Shown here piece by piece: positions 23,801 through 32,287 of a DNA stretch of 64,000 bases. Source of the DNA: Sinonovacula constricta (Eukaryota; Mollusca; Bivalvia; Cardiida; Solecurtidae); NCBI GenBank assembly GCA_007844125.1, contig CM017572.1:35493203-35557202 (forward strand), written 5' to 3'. Every line of letters starts with the position of its first letter. The stretch's first letter is position 1. The notes under the pieces were generated by a model. The model did not search any database. It was given only the letters and a program-made list of their open reading frames with translations, and was not told the origin of the DNA. The translations under genes and the position numbers were made by a program.

Positions 23801-24228
23801 ATTAGCTGGATGTTGCCAATATGTCAATCATTGTGTCTGTACCATGTTACAAAAAACAAAACATAAAAAAACCCATTAAAGTAGGACTATATATGTCGCA
23901 TGTCAACACTATGTTTGTATGACAGATAGTATTGGGATATTACACTCTTAAAGAAAAAAAACCAACCCAAACTACCCTGTTAAGTGGATATTCCTTTTTC
24001 GTTATTCTAAGTACCCCATTTTCTGTTGAATAAAGCATCTTGAATGGCCAAATTTGAATTCTCTCATGATATTTTCTTTCAGAACTTCTTATACCAGAGA
24101 AGACGAACGTGTTTTACGCCATCAATAACTCTGGTGAGCTCAATTTTGTGCTACGGACACGTAAAGAGCATGATACTCTTACACAGAACAGGAAGCGTAA
24201 CCGACGGAAATTGAAATTAGGTTTGTGA
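8745..24228 (+). CDS. RGL1-like: Ral guanine nucleotide exchange factor (RalGDS/RGL family), spliced, 5' incomplete
   Basis: Fourteen exons joined as 8745-8837, 10069-10331, 11899-12083, 13408-13541, 15003-15224, 16483-16586, 17148-17232, 17516-17605, 19009-19247, 19935-20003, 21129-21267, 21548-21691, 22538-22649 and 24083-24228. Every intron is GT-AG, all phases agree, and the sum is 2025 nt ending in TGA. Counting from the first visible codon: REM domain about residues 45-165, CDC25 RasGEF domain about 205-480, Ser-rich linker about 490-562, RA domain about 566-655, basic tail. Family knowledge: such proteins load GTP onto RalA/RalB and bind active Ras through the RA domain, so they couple Ras to Ral at membranes. 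The residues before DDVTRF, including the initiator Met, are missing; vertebrate relatives have only a short stretch before this point. RalGDS versus RGL1 orthology is not settled by eye. Confidence 0.93.
8838..10068 (+). other. Intron 1 of the visible Ral GEF gene
   Basis: GT-AG intron, most of whose 3' part is the 59-bp minisatellite. Nothing else coding is seen. Confidence 0.8.
9171..10060 (+). repeat. 59-bp minisatellite next to the exon B acceptor, about 15 copies
   Basis: Each unit contains aaatcccttctcaatatta, ggataagtagtaagcaatc and attaatttctgc. The last, diverged unit (agataaatagtaaacaatc, attaatttcttaacag) supplies the pyrimidine tract and AG of the real acceptor at 10068. Units near 9640 and 9700 read attaatttcag and so contain an acceptor-like site. 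Confidence 0.95.
10069..10331 (+). CDS. Ral GEF exon B, start of REM domain
   Basis: 263 nt, enters in phase 0 and leaves after two bases of an Arg codon. It contains [14 protein letters not shown] and [19 protein letters not shown], the two signature helices of the RasGEF N-terminal (REM) domain, which stabilises the catalytic helical hairpin. The acceptor follows directly after a 59-bp minisatellite, and the donor (CTCAG|GTGAGT) is the first element of a 78-bp minisatellite. Confidence 0.92.
10320..11708 (+). repeat. 78-bp minisatellite starting at the exon B donor, about 17 copies
   Basis: Units contain gagggataaacacttactgg, atacataatgtacaggtcag and gtgagggaaggg. The first unit overlaps the end of exon B: exon CAGCTCAG|GTGAGTGAAGG aligns with the unit's CAGGTCAG|GTGAGGGAAGG. 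Because 78 is divisible by three, the opposite strand has a long open frame of 26-residue repeats (10530-11549), which I treat as an artefact. Confidence 0.95.
11899..12083 (+). CDS. Ral GEF exon C, end of REM domain
   Basis: 185 nt. Acceptor ttgttgtag; the first A completes the split Arg codon. It encodes [21 protein letters not shown], with the W-L-x(5)-DF-x-PP pattern typical of the second half of REM domains in Ral GEFs, then a Lys-rich stretch ending KEDTAKS. It leaves after one base of the next codon, donor gtacac. Confidence 0.92.
12417..12816 (+). mobile_element. MITE with CAGGGCTG ends, copy 1
   Basis: About 400 bp bounded by CAGGGCTGGAAAA and TTTTCCAGCCCTG. An inverted-orientation relative lies at 24901-25325. 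CAG...CTG ends recall hAT elements, but I find no clean 8-bp target duplication, so the superfamily is a guess. Confidence 0.6.
12817..13407 (+). other. Remainder of Ral GEF intron C-D
   Basis: AT-rich intron sequence after the MITE; nothing recognised. Confidence 0.5.
13408..13541 (+). CDS. Ral GEF exon D, REM-CDC25 linker and catalytic domain start
   Basis: 134 nt, acceptor tttatttag, donor gtaagt. The first AA completes a Glu codon. It ends with [13 protein letters not shown], the first structurally conserved block (AEQ-L-T-x-x-D) of the CDC25 RasGEF domain. The exon leaves in phase 0 exactly between the D-A and E-L-F residues of this block. Confidence 0.92.
14341..14575 (+). mobile_element. 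SINE family A, variant with gtagtggtagagt head
   Basis: Head catagtggtagagt, gatttgtaactcctctgg; body gtggttctacccagacatt, tgataatgatcataat-like end, A-rich tail. This variant differs from typical family A by its A-box and by tgctataatgatcataa in the body. Confidence 0.75.
14686..14920 (+). mobile_element. SINE family A, variant head
   Basis: gggtgcccggggcgtaatgg head, B-box gggttcgagtcc, body gcgccggtggttctacctgg and tctggggtcttcctccacca. Lies about 80 bp before exon E. Confidence 0.8.
15003..15224 (+). CDS. Ral GEF exon E, CDC25 catalytic core
   Basis: 222 nt, phase 0/0, 74 codons. It starts [16 protein letters not shown] and continues with [19 protein letters not shown], the second conserved RasGEF block in which the N and F-N residues contact the GTPase. 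It ends [12 protein letters not shown]. Several shadow frames are open because the exon is GC-rich, but only this one matches the family. Confidence 0.94.
15569..15761 (+). mobile_element. 3' end of a retroposon with AAAT tail
   Basis: Ends ccgtatgacctgttaagtgt, accataaaacccaaataaat and then short AAAT repeats. Such tails are common at non-LTR retrotransposon 3' ends. A related stretch ending ctgtaaaacccaaagtac lies at 30861-31012. Confidence 0.5.
16035..16225 (+). repeat. Dispersed repeat, unnamed, copy 1
   Basis: Shares an ordered series of blocks with 43865-44060: aaggcagtaactgt, taaatgactcaacacagatt, tatgttgcaatgctcataag. Non-coding; class unknown. Confidence 0.55.
16483..16586 (+). CDS. 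Ral GEF exon F, CDC25 catalytic core
   Basis: 104 nt, enters phase 0 and leaves with two bases of Lys. It encodes [19 protein letters not shown] and then SVYRLKKTW, the third conserved block of CDC25 domains (N-F-x-S-L-x-A-I-x-S-G-L-x-x-x-x-V-x-R-L-x-x-T-W). Confidence 0.94.
17148..17232 (+). CDS. Ral GEF exon G
   Basis: 85 nt. Acceptor tttcttag, donor gtaaga. The first G completes Lys, followed by [18 protein letters not shown] and ending NLLMK. It belongs to the helical region of the CDC25 domain after the T-W block, in which RGL proteins have a conserved F-x-E-L-S-x-I-F-S. Confidence 0.9.
17516..17605 (+). CDS. Ral GEF exon H
   Basis: 90 nt, phase 0/0, acceptor attgcag, donor gtaaga. It encodes [19 protein letters not shown] and ends KRQSWIDN, a basic, polar segment. 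RalGDS/RGL proteins have a variable loop at this place in the CDC25 domain, just before the conserved [10 protein letters not shown] block that opens the next exon. Confidence 0.85.
17626..17918 (+). mobile_element. SINE family C
   Basis: Decayed tRNA-like head (agcatcggcttgcagattgg, attcaaaccc) and body (taacgctcggggctaaaggg, cagtccctgggcacctaata, atgtcgctgcacagtatcga). Related copies at 35661 and 39940. Confidence 0.8.
17919..18456 (+). mobile_element. SINE family B, split by a SINE A insertion
   Basis: Head at 17919-17969 (ggtagtgcaattggtagagc) and body at 18215-18456 (aagcaaatataagggtagtt to gggacgataaacc with CAAA tail). The two halves are separated by the family A copy, and CCAAAGTC is present on both sides. 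Confidence 0.85.
17970..18214 (+). mobile_element. SINE family A nested inside SINE B
   Basis: Head ggccgagcggttagagtcgc, body ctgcggtgtgccggtggttc, ctggggtcttccttcac, end gtgtcggtgggatgtaac with CAAA tail. The 8-bp duplication CCAAAGTC occurs at 17962-17969 and 18215-18222, so this insertion is younger than the SINE B copy. Confidence 0.9.
18671..18963 (+). mobile_element. SINE family B with 14-bp target duplication
   Basis: Head ggtagcgcaatcggtagagc, body as in the other family B copies, tail gataaacccaacaaac. ACAATTCTGCACTA flanks it at 18657-18670 and 18964-18977. It lies about 45 bp from the exon I acceptor. Confidence 0.92.
19009..19247 (+). CDS. Ral GEF exon I, CDC25 domain end
   Basis: 239 nt, acceptor tatcccag, donor gtgggt, ends with two bases of Ser. 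It contains [19 protein letters not shown], the helical hairpin region that opens the nucleotide pocket in RasGEFs, then [20 protein letters not shown], the last conserved CDC25 block. A SINE with a 14-bp target duplication lies just upstream in the intron. Confidence 0.94.
19321..19934 (+). repeat. Array of acceptor-like repeats before exon J
   Basis: About 18 units of 30 to 38 bp, each containing gactttttcaatcttatttcag (written here as two parts: gactttttcaat + cttatttcag) followed by TTAT. The last unit is the actual acceptor of exon J. The higher-order block near 19427 recurs near 19631 and 19699. Confidence 0.95.
19935..20003 (+). CDS. Ral GEF exon J
   Basis: 69 nt. It completes Ser, then [21 protein letters not shown] and leaves after two bases of Thr. 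The Y-x-L-S-C-x-I-E motif at the C-terminal edge of the CDC25 domain is typical of RalGDS/RGL. Its acceptor is literally the last unit of a tandem array of acceptor-like repeats (19321-19934). Confidence 0.88.
20601..21051 (+). mobile_element. MITE family 1 (GGTGGTATC ends)
   Basis: Starts ggtaatatctgacagtttgt and ends taaactgttggttaccacc. Shares internal blocks ccgacgtcagagcgga and gcgtggctcagatagaaaat with 37851-38307. It lies in the intron before exon K. Confidence 0.75.
21129..21267 (+). CDS. Ral GEF exon K, linker
   Basis: 139 nt, acceptor atttccag, donor gtaggt. After completing Thr it encodes [19 protein letters not shown] and a Ser-rich stretch ending SPASPTAG. This is the low-complexity linker between the CDC25 and RA domains. 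It is probably flexible and phosphorylatable, but no specific kinase site can be assigned. Confidence 0.85.
21548..21691 (+). CDS. Ral GEF exon L, linker and RA domain start
   Basis: 144 nt, phase 0/0, acceptor attgcag, donor gtgggt. It starts [18 protein letters not shown], then [13 protein letters not shown] and HVYKSIM. The last part is the first beta hairpin of a Ras-association domain with the ubiquitin fold. A SINE begins about 35 bp after the donor. Confidence 0.9.
21726..21904 (+). mobile_element. SINE family B, 3'-truncated
   Basis: Head gatctggtagcgcaatcggt and first half of the body (cataccaaggtcgtta, aagcaaatataagggtagtt); stops after ggcccagtgtcattataat, where a different tandem repeat begins. 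Confidence 0.8.
21905..22095 (+). repeat. About 24-bp minisatellite
   Basis: Repeats of aagctagacatttccaaaaa with variants, about eight units. It starts exactly where the preceding SINE B is cut. Confidence 0.8.
22538..22649 (+). CDS. Ral GEF exon M, RA domain
   Basis: 112 nt, acceptor gttacag, donor gtaagt. It encodes [20 protein letters not shown], then [13 protein letters not shown], ending after one base of Glu. This is the helix (T-x-x-V-I-x-x-x-L-x-K-Y) and following strand of the RA domain; binding to GTP-bound Ras is expected from the family. Confidence 0.9.
22690..23022 (+). mobile_element. SINE A / SINE B composite
   Basis: Family A head (gggggcgcccatggcgtagt) at 22690-22755, then family B body from ttaaaaatggtagtggtata to its CAAA tail at about 22999, then a short piece resembling the family A body (gctgacctgcggtatgc). 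This suggests SINE B lies inside SINE A, though boundaries are blurred. Confidence 0.7.
23616..23868 (+). mobile_element. SINE family A, variant head
   Basis: Head ggggtgcccgtaacttagtg, gtaactcctctgactgctta; body ggtggttctaccctgtc, tggggtctccctccacca; A-rich tail. Intronic, about 215 bp before the last Ral GEF exon. Confidence 0.82.
24083..24228 (+). CDS. Ral GEF last exon, RA domain end and stop
   Basis: 146 nt including TGA (24226-24228), acceptor ctttcag. It encodes [20 protein letters not shown], then [13 protein letters not shown] and a basic tail ending RKLKLGL. The I-P-E-x-x-N-V-F-Y-A-x-N pattern is the RA domain C-terminus seen in RalGDS/RGL, where a Lys/Arg-rich tail also follows. 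Confidence 0.9.
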
Positions 24229-24900
24229 TAGCGTCTGTGTTCTACACCGGATCTTTTAACTGAAGCATGGAGAAGTCATTATAGCCATGTTTAGATCAAA
24301 TGTGAAAAAAAATATCAGTTTAGGAGAGAAGTTAATTCAGCAGGCTGTGTAATAGAAGGGTGAAATGAGCAAAAGTTCAAGGAATGTGCCAAAGCAGCCT
24401 CAGAAGTGGTCATTATTAGCAAGGAGGCCATCGGATGGAGGAAAAAACTTGGTTGGAAAGTTTTCCGTGTGACGAAATCATGCCGGACAGTAAGAGTTGC
24501 GGTGTGAAATAATTTAAGTTGTAGTGATATTATGAAGAGTCTTCTACTCTTATATGTACTCTGTTAATGGTTATATGTTAGTGTTTGCATTATAGTGAGT
24601 TAGGTCTGTTATAATTTACATATAACTGTTGAAAAATATGAATCAAAAATATACAAAAAACATGATGAAAATATGAAAAAGAAGCTATGTTTATTTATAA
24701 TTAAGACCTTTGTTTTGTATAATTTTGTTTTTATTCATACCCAGGAGATTATGTTTAAAAATAGAGTTAACTAGCTATGGTGAGTGTAAAACGTACATTA
24801 ATTGGTCATTGTTTGTTGCTTATTCAGTGAAGAATTACTTGTCGAGATAGATTTTATTAAAAAAAACACCAAAATCAGGTATTAACATTTTTTAAATAGA
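24229..24900 (+). other. Probable 3' UTR of the Ral GEF gene
   Basis: Sequence after the stop codon with no further coding signal. It is AT-rich. No perfect AATAAA occurs close to the stop; ATTAAA is seen near 24857 and AATAAA only at 26144 and 26485, so the transcript end cannot be fixed from sequence alone. Confidence 0.4.
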
Positions 24901-25325
24901 CAGGGCTGTCTTTTCTTTTCAATGACTAGTCCCGGACTAGTAACCTGGACAAAACTGACTTATCCAGAAATTTGCTTCGTTTTTAATTAACGAACAAAAC
25001 AACACATTTGTCATATCTACAACTAACAAACAAGGTATAACAAGTTGTTCCCTTTATTTTTTGTCTAGAAGCAGTTATGTATCATGTGATTGGCTGTTTT
25101 AAACAAGTGCGTGCATTGAACTTGTACCACCTTTACATGTTTTTGATAAATGCTCCTGGCATGAAATTGACTGCCGTGGTCGCTGATTAGAAATCGCTGT
25201 TTATTTGTCACTTGTCAGACTGCCAATTTATGACTTGTCCGGTACTATTTTAATGATCAATGACCAGTAGCCCGAAACTACATTTTGACTTGTCTGGGAC
25301 ATCGGGCTACCGTATTTCAGCCCTG
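24901..25325 (-). mobile_element. MITE with CAGGGCTG ends, copy 2
   Basis: Bounded by CAGGGCTGTCTTTTC and CAGCCCTG. Internal blocks (gacttgtctgggac, tgatcaatgaccagtag) are the reverse complement of blocks in 12417-12816. Confidence 0.6.
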
Positions 25326-25492
25326 TCTTTATTTCATGGCTGGTTTATTTTGCTGCTTGAAACTGTTATCTGATAATAGCATTGACTGAAGAAGTGCTTT
25401 TTTGCTCACTGTATCAATTACGTTATGTACCAGTCATATTGTCAGAATGTCTATAGATATATAAAGTCAACAAATACTTGCCAATCTCCATT

Positions 25493-25741
25493 TGGGGCGC
25501 CCGTGGCTGAGCGGTTAGAGTCGCTGACTTGTAACTCCTCAGCCCCTCACTGCATGGGTTCGAGTCCCGGTCAGGGGTGAGAACTTTAATTTGGGTAGGT
25601 TTTCCAGCTAACCTGTCGTGTGCAGGTGGTCCTACCCAGACATAAGTCTGGGGTCTTCCTCCACGAATAATTAGCTGGACGTCTCCAATATGACCATAAT
25701 TGTGTTGGTGTGATGTAACAAAAAAAGAACACCAAAACGAA
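25493..25741 (+). mobile_element. SINE family A with 12-bp target duplication
   Basis: Intact head (cgcccgtggctgagcggtta, B-box gggttcgagtccc) and body. CCAATCTCCATT occurs directly before (25481-25492) and after (25742-25753) the element. Confidence 0.92.
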
Positions 25742-25753
25742 CCAATCTCCATT

Positions 25754-27349
25754 CAGATATATTTAGTCACAGGAATCACTTGTAATATCAGTGCAAGTAG
25801 TCTTTCAAGAAAAATATTAAGAAATATGTATGAAGCAAAAATAATGTATTTTTAAATAGATCTTACATTTTTTTAAATATAAATTAAGTTTGCGATTAGA
25901 AATGTTTAACAGGCATGCTGCATTTTCAAGGAGGTTTGAAACAGTCTTGAAATAGAAATAATAGTTGTATTGCAAATGGATTTTATTTTCAAAAAATTGC
26001 ATGAAAACTGTGACTTATATATTGACATACATATTTTCGACGTCTGTGGAGCATGTAATCTTACAAAAGACTAACCAGTGATCGTGTGTATTTAACATGT
26101 GATGCCTTATTAAATTTAACCATACCGTAACAGAAAAACAATGAATAAAAGCAGTAGACAATGAAACAAACATGTGGGCAGTCTATTATACTGTGTGGTC
26201 AGCTGACAGGTCCAGTGGATTGTGCAATATCTGCCGAGCTCTTGTTGTGGTCTCATTATTTTAATCCTCCATTGTGTTAAAGGTATCAAGCAGTGCTGCA
26301 CCAGATCTTCAAATAAGGGAATATACCTATTGTTATTATGATTTTTTTTACATAATTAACCCTTTAAACTTTGGTATTTGTTTGAATTCTCTTGGCACTT
26401 TGTGACATATTTAATCAGTGTCAAACAATATAGTGTTTGATTGAAATTAAGGTCTTCTTGTGATGAAACTAATCACTGCTGTAAAATAAAGAGAGCCCAC
26501 ATTAAAGGGTTTGGTCATAAATTATGGAAGTCACATTATGGTGAATCCACATTAGAGGGGTTTGGTCGAAAATTATAGATGCCACATTGTGGTTAATCAA
26601 ATTTGTGCTCATAATATGAGAACCCACTATATAGGGTTAGGTCATAAACTATGGACGAATCATCTCAAAGTCACAAAATTATTTGTTATTGATATACATG
26701 TACTTATAGGTCTCAACCAGTAGGTTTATATTCGATATTAGTTCTATAACTGTTCTAAATGCTGTGGATGTCACTTTGTAATGTTGTCTGTATGTTCAAG
26801 TTATTATCTGTACAAACTGTCAATTAATGGTGGAACGTTGGTGAAATGGAAATTGTCTCCCTTGTTAGTTAACATCCAAGGTTTTCCAAACAGTAGGTAG
26901 GTCCTTTTAGTTGGAATTCTTGGACTTAATTGCATGGTCTTCTGTAGATATTGCAATTACAAAACAGTGAAATGTCTTACTTTTGCATAAATATAGACTT
27001 AAAATCCATTTAATACTAATTAAGATAGAGATATGTTATTTAAAACTTAAAATGGAAGTGTTTGTTGATGATGCTTAACCTGGGTGTCACAAGAAAAGCA
27101 GAAAAGTCAACATACACTTCAAAGAGCACAAGCATAAAAACCAAGTAATACAAATGAAAGGACCTATATGCATAGAGGGAGTATTGAGGGGAGACCTACA
27201 AATGTACTTTTTAACTGGCTTGTAATGTCATAGGACAGTCTTAAGTCTACAAACCAGCTTGTATTCATGTTAACAAGTTTGCTGATAATTTTTTATTAAA
27301 TATTATTTGTTAATATTTTCTCTGAAAATGCTCACACTTTCTGACAAAC
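25754..27349. other. Intergenic, no gene recognised
   Basis: AT-rich. A short, diverged repeat of about 60 bp (agggtttggtcataaa, ccacatta) occurs two to three times at 26495-26660. AATAAA is present at 26144 and 26485. Confidence 0.5.
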
Positions 27350-27546
27350 TGGACCTGGTAACGCAATCGGTAGAGTGTCGGCGCCAGATACGCCTGGCGT
27401 CATTATAATGTGACTGGGCGTGGTATTGTGGCAGGTGTTCACGGCATGCTGTACACAGTGGAGGCAGCACTATATCTGCTTCAAGTGGACACCGTCTCCA
27501 GACAACTGAAACACTGTTGGTGGGATGATAAACCCAATAAACAAAC
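27350..27546 (+). mobile_element. SINE family B, internally deleted
   Basis: Head ggacctggtaacgcaatcgg joins directly to the later body (tgactgggcgtggtattgt, atctgcttcaagtggacacc, gggatgataaacccaataaa); the middle of the body is missing. Confidence 0.82.
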
Positions 27547-27937
27547 TTTTTGGCAAATTGCCTTTTTTCAAGGGGTAAACACAAAACATGGCTCTGAACA
27601 TTTGAATGTTTATGAACATTTTATTAATATGTGAAGAGAGCATTTGTGTGTGTTTTACTCTTAAAAAATGCAATGTTCGAAAATTTGAGTGTGAGCCTTT
27701 TTAGAGAAAATATTCTACAGTTCCCTATGGAATAATTTACAACATTGTTTTAATTGTTACGTTTGAACAGAGATATTTTCCTGGTTACAAACATAAGTTT
27801 GTTTTTAATATTATAATATAATTTAAAGACTGGATGGCACACCATATCTTTGTCAATATTATGGATTTATTAAAAACTTCTCATTATGTTGTTTTTTTTT
27901 TAAATTATATTATAATTCATAGGTGCTCAATCTGAAG

Positions 27938-29229
27938 GGTGGTATCTGATAGCTTGGTTTTAATTTTCTGCTTAAAATAAAAAATATGATATTGTTACCT
28001 GAAAAGAACCAATGAAATTCTGTTTGTTTGATATTCTGCATATGGTGAAACATAGCACCCAACTCGTATACGGCTCTTTTTCAGATAACTGGAAAAAGTA
28101 ACGGCCATTACATTTTTGTGCTTAGTTTCAAATCTGTTTGCATAAATTGTATTATTAAGTATTTTTATTCCATATTAACTGCAAAGATATTATTTAAATA
28201 AGTACATTGCTTTGTGTTGCTTGTCATGACTTGATCATTAGTACTTTTTTGTCAAAATTGTCAAAACTTTAAAGTTTGACATTTTTGACCAAAAAAAATA
28301 AATATTTAGTCAAAGAACACATGGTAAAATAAAATACATTTTAATTATAATTTATATTTTTATTAAATATTAAATAAATACAACCAAATCAATGAGTTTA
28401 TGCAACCAGATTTGAAACTAAGCCAAAAAAATGGATGCCCGTTATTTTTTTCATTTAAAGAGCCATACACAAACATGAATATTTTTTTTCTGAGCCATGC
28501 TGCACCAAACTCGTATGTAACGCTCTGTATGAGTTCTGTATTGGAGCTTTAGGACCTTTGGATTATTTATAGATTTAAAAAGAATGAACATTTAGACGTA
28601 TTTATTTCACTATTTGTACAGACTAACAATTGGGGTAGTGTTCAAAATCAACTTGACTTATACTACAGTTCGGGTTTATACAGAAATTATGTCTAAATTC
28701 CACCAAAAAATTGGAAAAATATTGTTTTACATGCATTTGATAAAACAACTCTTTTTGGGGCAAAAGGTGGTGGGTCCATTCAAGAATGGAAAATTTTCAG
28801 ATAGGGGAAATTTTACTAATGACGAAAATATAAACAAAAACACATTCTCCGTTGCCAGATACAACAGGATACCAGGTTTTTCATTTATCATTAAGAATAT
28901 ATAAGACAAAGTCTTACGTGTTACATTACGTGACAATGTCTTGTCTGACATGTAGAATGTAATGATGGAATCAAAGTCGGTCTGTAAAATTGTTTGTTTT
29001 TCAGAGCAACACATTCTTATGAGTGCCTGCAGACTTGTCCAAGTGGACTTCTAGATTTCACTTTGATTATTTATTTTCTTTTCAAAACTGAGAATCAATT
29101 TTTGACGGGAATTATGAGATGAAATTAGGGGAAAATATATACTTTTTTCATTAAGGGGAATGGGGCCGAATTTCATCCCCAAAATTGGCATAACATAGGC
29201 CTTTTAAAGTCAAACTGTCAGATACCACC
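27938..29229 (+). mobile_element. Composite MITE family 1 element with nested hairpin
   Basis: Outer ends ggtggtatctgatagc and caaactgtcagataccacc match MITE family 1, but the length (about 1.3 kb) is well above the other copies. A separate palindromic element sits inside (28028-28520). Nothing coding is convincing. Confidence 0.55.
28028..28520. mobile_element. Foldback element nested in the previous MITE
   Basis: Two arms are reverse complements: near 28069-28146 (acggctctttttcag, gcttagtttcaaatctg) and 28396-28468 (cagatttgaaactaagc, taaagagccatac). Outer parts caactcgtatac and caaactcgtatg are also related. The centre is AT-rich. Confidence 0.65.
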
Positions 29230-29458
29230 TAGAACTTTACTAGTGTTGTTGCATATCTCATTTTTATTTGTAAATATAAATTGTTTTATTATTCTGTGAA
29301 TAGTTTTATATAGTTTTAATATTACAATGTTTTTTATTCATGTTCTGATTTTGTTATACTCAAATAATGAAGGACATACGGTGTTTTTCTAGTTACGGAT
29401 CCAATTATCTCATCAACTGGTCCCTATTTATAATTTGATTATTTATCAAGTGCTTAAC

Positions 29459-29827
29459 CAATCGGAACACCTCGGAAAATTCACAAATCATCTCTCGGAT
29501 GTATGATGATGGGGGAAACCCTACGAAAATAAACCAGTTGGTGCCTATGACGTCACCAAGACAGCAAAGATAAATGTTTTATTATCTCTATAAAAAATGC
29601 CGTTACAGTTGTATATCTAACAAGATATAAAAAATAAAATTGATAAATGATAGTTTATAGGATGAAATAATCCTATACACTACACCTATCGCTTTTTTGA
29701 AAAACTTTTTTATAGCGTATTCTTCTTCCGGCGAACAAAACGATAGTAATTCTGTGAGTATCATTGCACCAGATACATCCGAGGGATGATTGTCCCGAGG
29801 ACGGAATAACCCGAGGAGTTCCGATTG
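29459..29827. mobile_element. MITE family 2 (CAATCGGAAC ends)
   Basis: Starts caatcggaacacctcgg and ends ccgaggagttccgattg, imperfect inverted repeats. Same family as 40546-40866 and the fragments at 39448 and 46851. Confidence 0.7.
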
Positions 29828-29854
29828 TACCTACAGGTGGTCATAGTGGGCACG

Positions 29855-29970
29855 GTTCCTAACTCTGATTATTTATCTGATTATTTATCTGATTATTTAT
29901 CTGATTATTTATCTGACTACTTATCTGACTATCTGATTATTTATCAGATTATTTATCTGATTATTTATAA
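29855..29970 (+). repeat. 12-bp minisatellite TCTGATTATTTA
   Basis: About nine units with minor variants (ctgactactta, cagattattta). Confidence 0.9.
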
Positions 29971-30042
29971 AGTGCTAAACGTTACCAGTTTATTTTACTC
30001 ATTGTCGGTTCTCTGATAAATGCTAAGGATTACTGTTTAAAA

Positions 30043-30535
30043 CAGGCTTTCTACTGATCCCTACTTTTCCTACTTTTCCTACTTTTTCAAATTAGTCCTA
30101 CTCTCCCTACTTTTTTCAGAAATAGCCCTATCATCCCTACTTTTTGCTTTCAGAACAAAATTTTTAACATGAACCTCAAAATATTTCATTAGTTGTATGT
30201 TCAGTTTCTCTCTCCATGTGAACAGTAGTTCAGATATGTTAGTGGGTACACCTTGTGATGTCCAGCCTTGAAAGCCAACATGGTTCCTTGGCCAATCAGT
30301 CCTGACATATTGGTCAACAGGTGCCTGTCTTTCAAGCATGGACAGAACTGGGGATTATGGTGGGCAACATAATGACGTAACATAAGAACATAATAGTAAT
30401 TCCAAATAAAACTGGTAAGAAGTCTCTTCTTTAGCCCTATTTTTGACTAATGAAATTCCCTACTTTGCCCTACTTTTTTGTAAAATAATGCTCTATTTTT
30501 CCGTAATTTTTTGTGAAGAGGCAGTAGAAAGCCTG
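30043..30535. mobile_element. MITE with perfect 14-bp ends CAGGCTTTCTACTG
   Basis: The left end CAGGCTTTCTACTG and the right end CAGTAGAAAGCCTG are exact inverted repeats, about 490 bp apart. Subterminal ccctactttt motifs occur on both sides. No clear target duplication; no coding sequence recognised. Confidence 0.72.
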
Positions 30536-30782
30536 CGTTTAGTGCTATGTGTATTTTATTGAACTTATTTATACTTGTAATGCTAACTTGTTGCAACTGC
30601 AACATAATTGATTAGCAAAATTTTTATCTTAAACTATTTGTTCTGGACAATGGTTGTGTTTTCAGGAAGAGAAATGCTATTTCTAAGCCTACAAACAAAT
30701 AATAGTTTTATAAAGAGATATTGTTATCGGTTGTTGGCCAGAGGATTATATGGAGGTTTTTATACAATTAAACTTATTTCAT

Positions 30783-31012
30783 GGGGCACCTGTGACGTAG
30801 TGGTAGATTCGCCAATTTGTAACTCCTCTGACTGCTTAGCCTCTCACCGCATGGGTTCAACTTATTTTGTAACTTTTGTAACCTGTTTCAGTTGTGTTTA
30901 AACTTATTTTTACCTTTTAGATTTCTATATTTCTACTAACTTATTTAAATTTTTACCTAATTTTTACTTTATTTATGTTAAATATTACCATATTGTGCTG
31001 TAAAACCCAAAG
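30783..31012 (+). mobile_element. SINE family A head joined to another 3' tail
   Basis: Family A head (ggggcacctgtgacgtagtg to catgggttcaa, 30783-30860) followed by a tail related to 15569-15761 and ending ctgtaaaacccaaagtac. Either a chimera or a different SINE sharing the head. Confidence 0.6.
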
Positions 31013-31032
31013 TACAAAATATGTATACAAAA

Positions 31033-31260
31033 TGGGGCGCCCTTGGCATAGTGGTAGAGTCGCTGATAGTCTCTGGCTGCTTAACCCCCCACTGCGTGGT
31101 TTCGAGTTCCATTCGGACTGACGGACTTAATGTCGGAAGGTCTTCCAGCAGACCTGTGATGCGCCGGTGGTTGTACCCAGACATTTTTCTGGGGTCTTCT
31201 TCCACCAAAATAACTGGACGTTGCAATAATGATCATAATTGGCCACTGCGTCAAAACAAG
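31033..31260 (+). mobile_element. SINE family A, variant head
   Basis: Head ggggcgcccttggcatagtg with a small deletion, B-box gtttcgagttcc, body gcgccggtggttgtacccag and tctggggtcttcttccacca. Confidence 0.8.
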
Positions 31261-31356
31261 CAAAACTAACAAACATACAAAATTCCATTTATGATTCTAC
31301 AAGTTGTTCAGGCTTAGGCAAAGAGTGTAGATTCATGTCAACCAGTTCTTTGAATA

Positions 31357-31620
31357 GCCTAATAGTCCAATGGTAGGATGCACGACTCCGGTTCACGGGG
31401 TCTGCGGTTCAAACCATCGAAGGCCATCACTAATTTCCTTTAGCAAAAAATTTACCTCGAGTTGATTTATAAATGGATACCTGCAATGGTTATTTGGGTC
31501 AGTTATATGATTTCCCAGCGCCATGCGTCCCTGCCATAGTACGGGATTAACGAATACACCTAAAGACCAGGGGGTCAACTGTAAAGTCGGCTGAACGAGC
31601 CGTAGCTTGACAGTAGACTA
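31357..31620 (+). mobile_element. Possible fourth SINE family (D)
   Basis: tRNA-like A-box (tagtccaatggtaggatgc) and B-box (gcggttcaaacc) 35 bp apart, followed by a non-tRNA body ending gaccagggggtcaactgtaa and gctgaacgagccgtagcttg. Only one copy in this window, so family status is an inference. Confidence 0.5.
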
Positions 31621-32287
31621 TAGCTTGGTATAGGTATTGGTTCTTGCTGGGAGCTGCCTATCAATATATAATACATTGTTTGCTACTGAGTCTTGGAACA
31701 AAACGTGTTTTACCTACAAAATAAGCTTAATGACTAAAAATTTAAGATTTAATCATTTAAGTTTTTTCGTATATGTTGTCAATAGTTGGTATTTGGTATG
31801 TTGGTGCTAAATGATAGCAGATAGAGATTGGTGCTAGAATCTTCTGATACCTCCAGATAATTGACCATTCAGCAAGGTAGCCTCGAAGTTTTGGTTAAAA
31901 ATAAAACATTCAGAGCAATACAGCCTAAATATGAACTTGAATTCACATTTAAAGACAGTTTGCAATAAGTTATCGTTTCTTTTACTACGCCACCCCAGTA
32001 TGTCATAGTTTGCACTATGTTTTATAACTACGAAAGCTTCATCTTTGGTTGTTTCCGGTTCACAAGAGCCATTGCCATGCTGAGCTTAAAACTGTTATAT
32101 GAAGCACTGTGGATGTACATTTTCTTTCATTGTTATAGATACATGCAATTGCACCAATATATTTTTTTATAGATGCATGCTTGCTATTTAGTCAGTCGAT
32201 GTAACTGTAATTATCATAGCATTAGATATCCAGTACTATCTCAGCTTTGTGAATAAACTGACAAGGATCCATATCATCTCTGACTTG

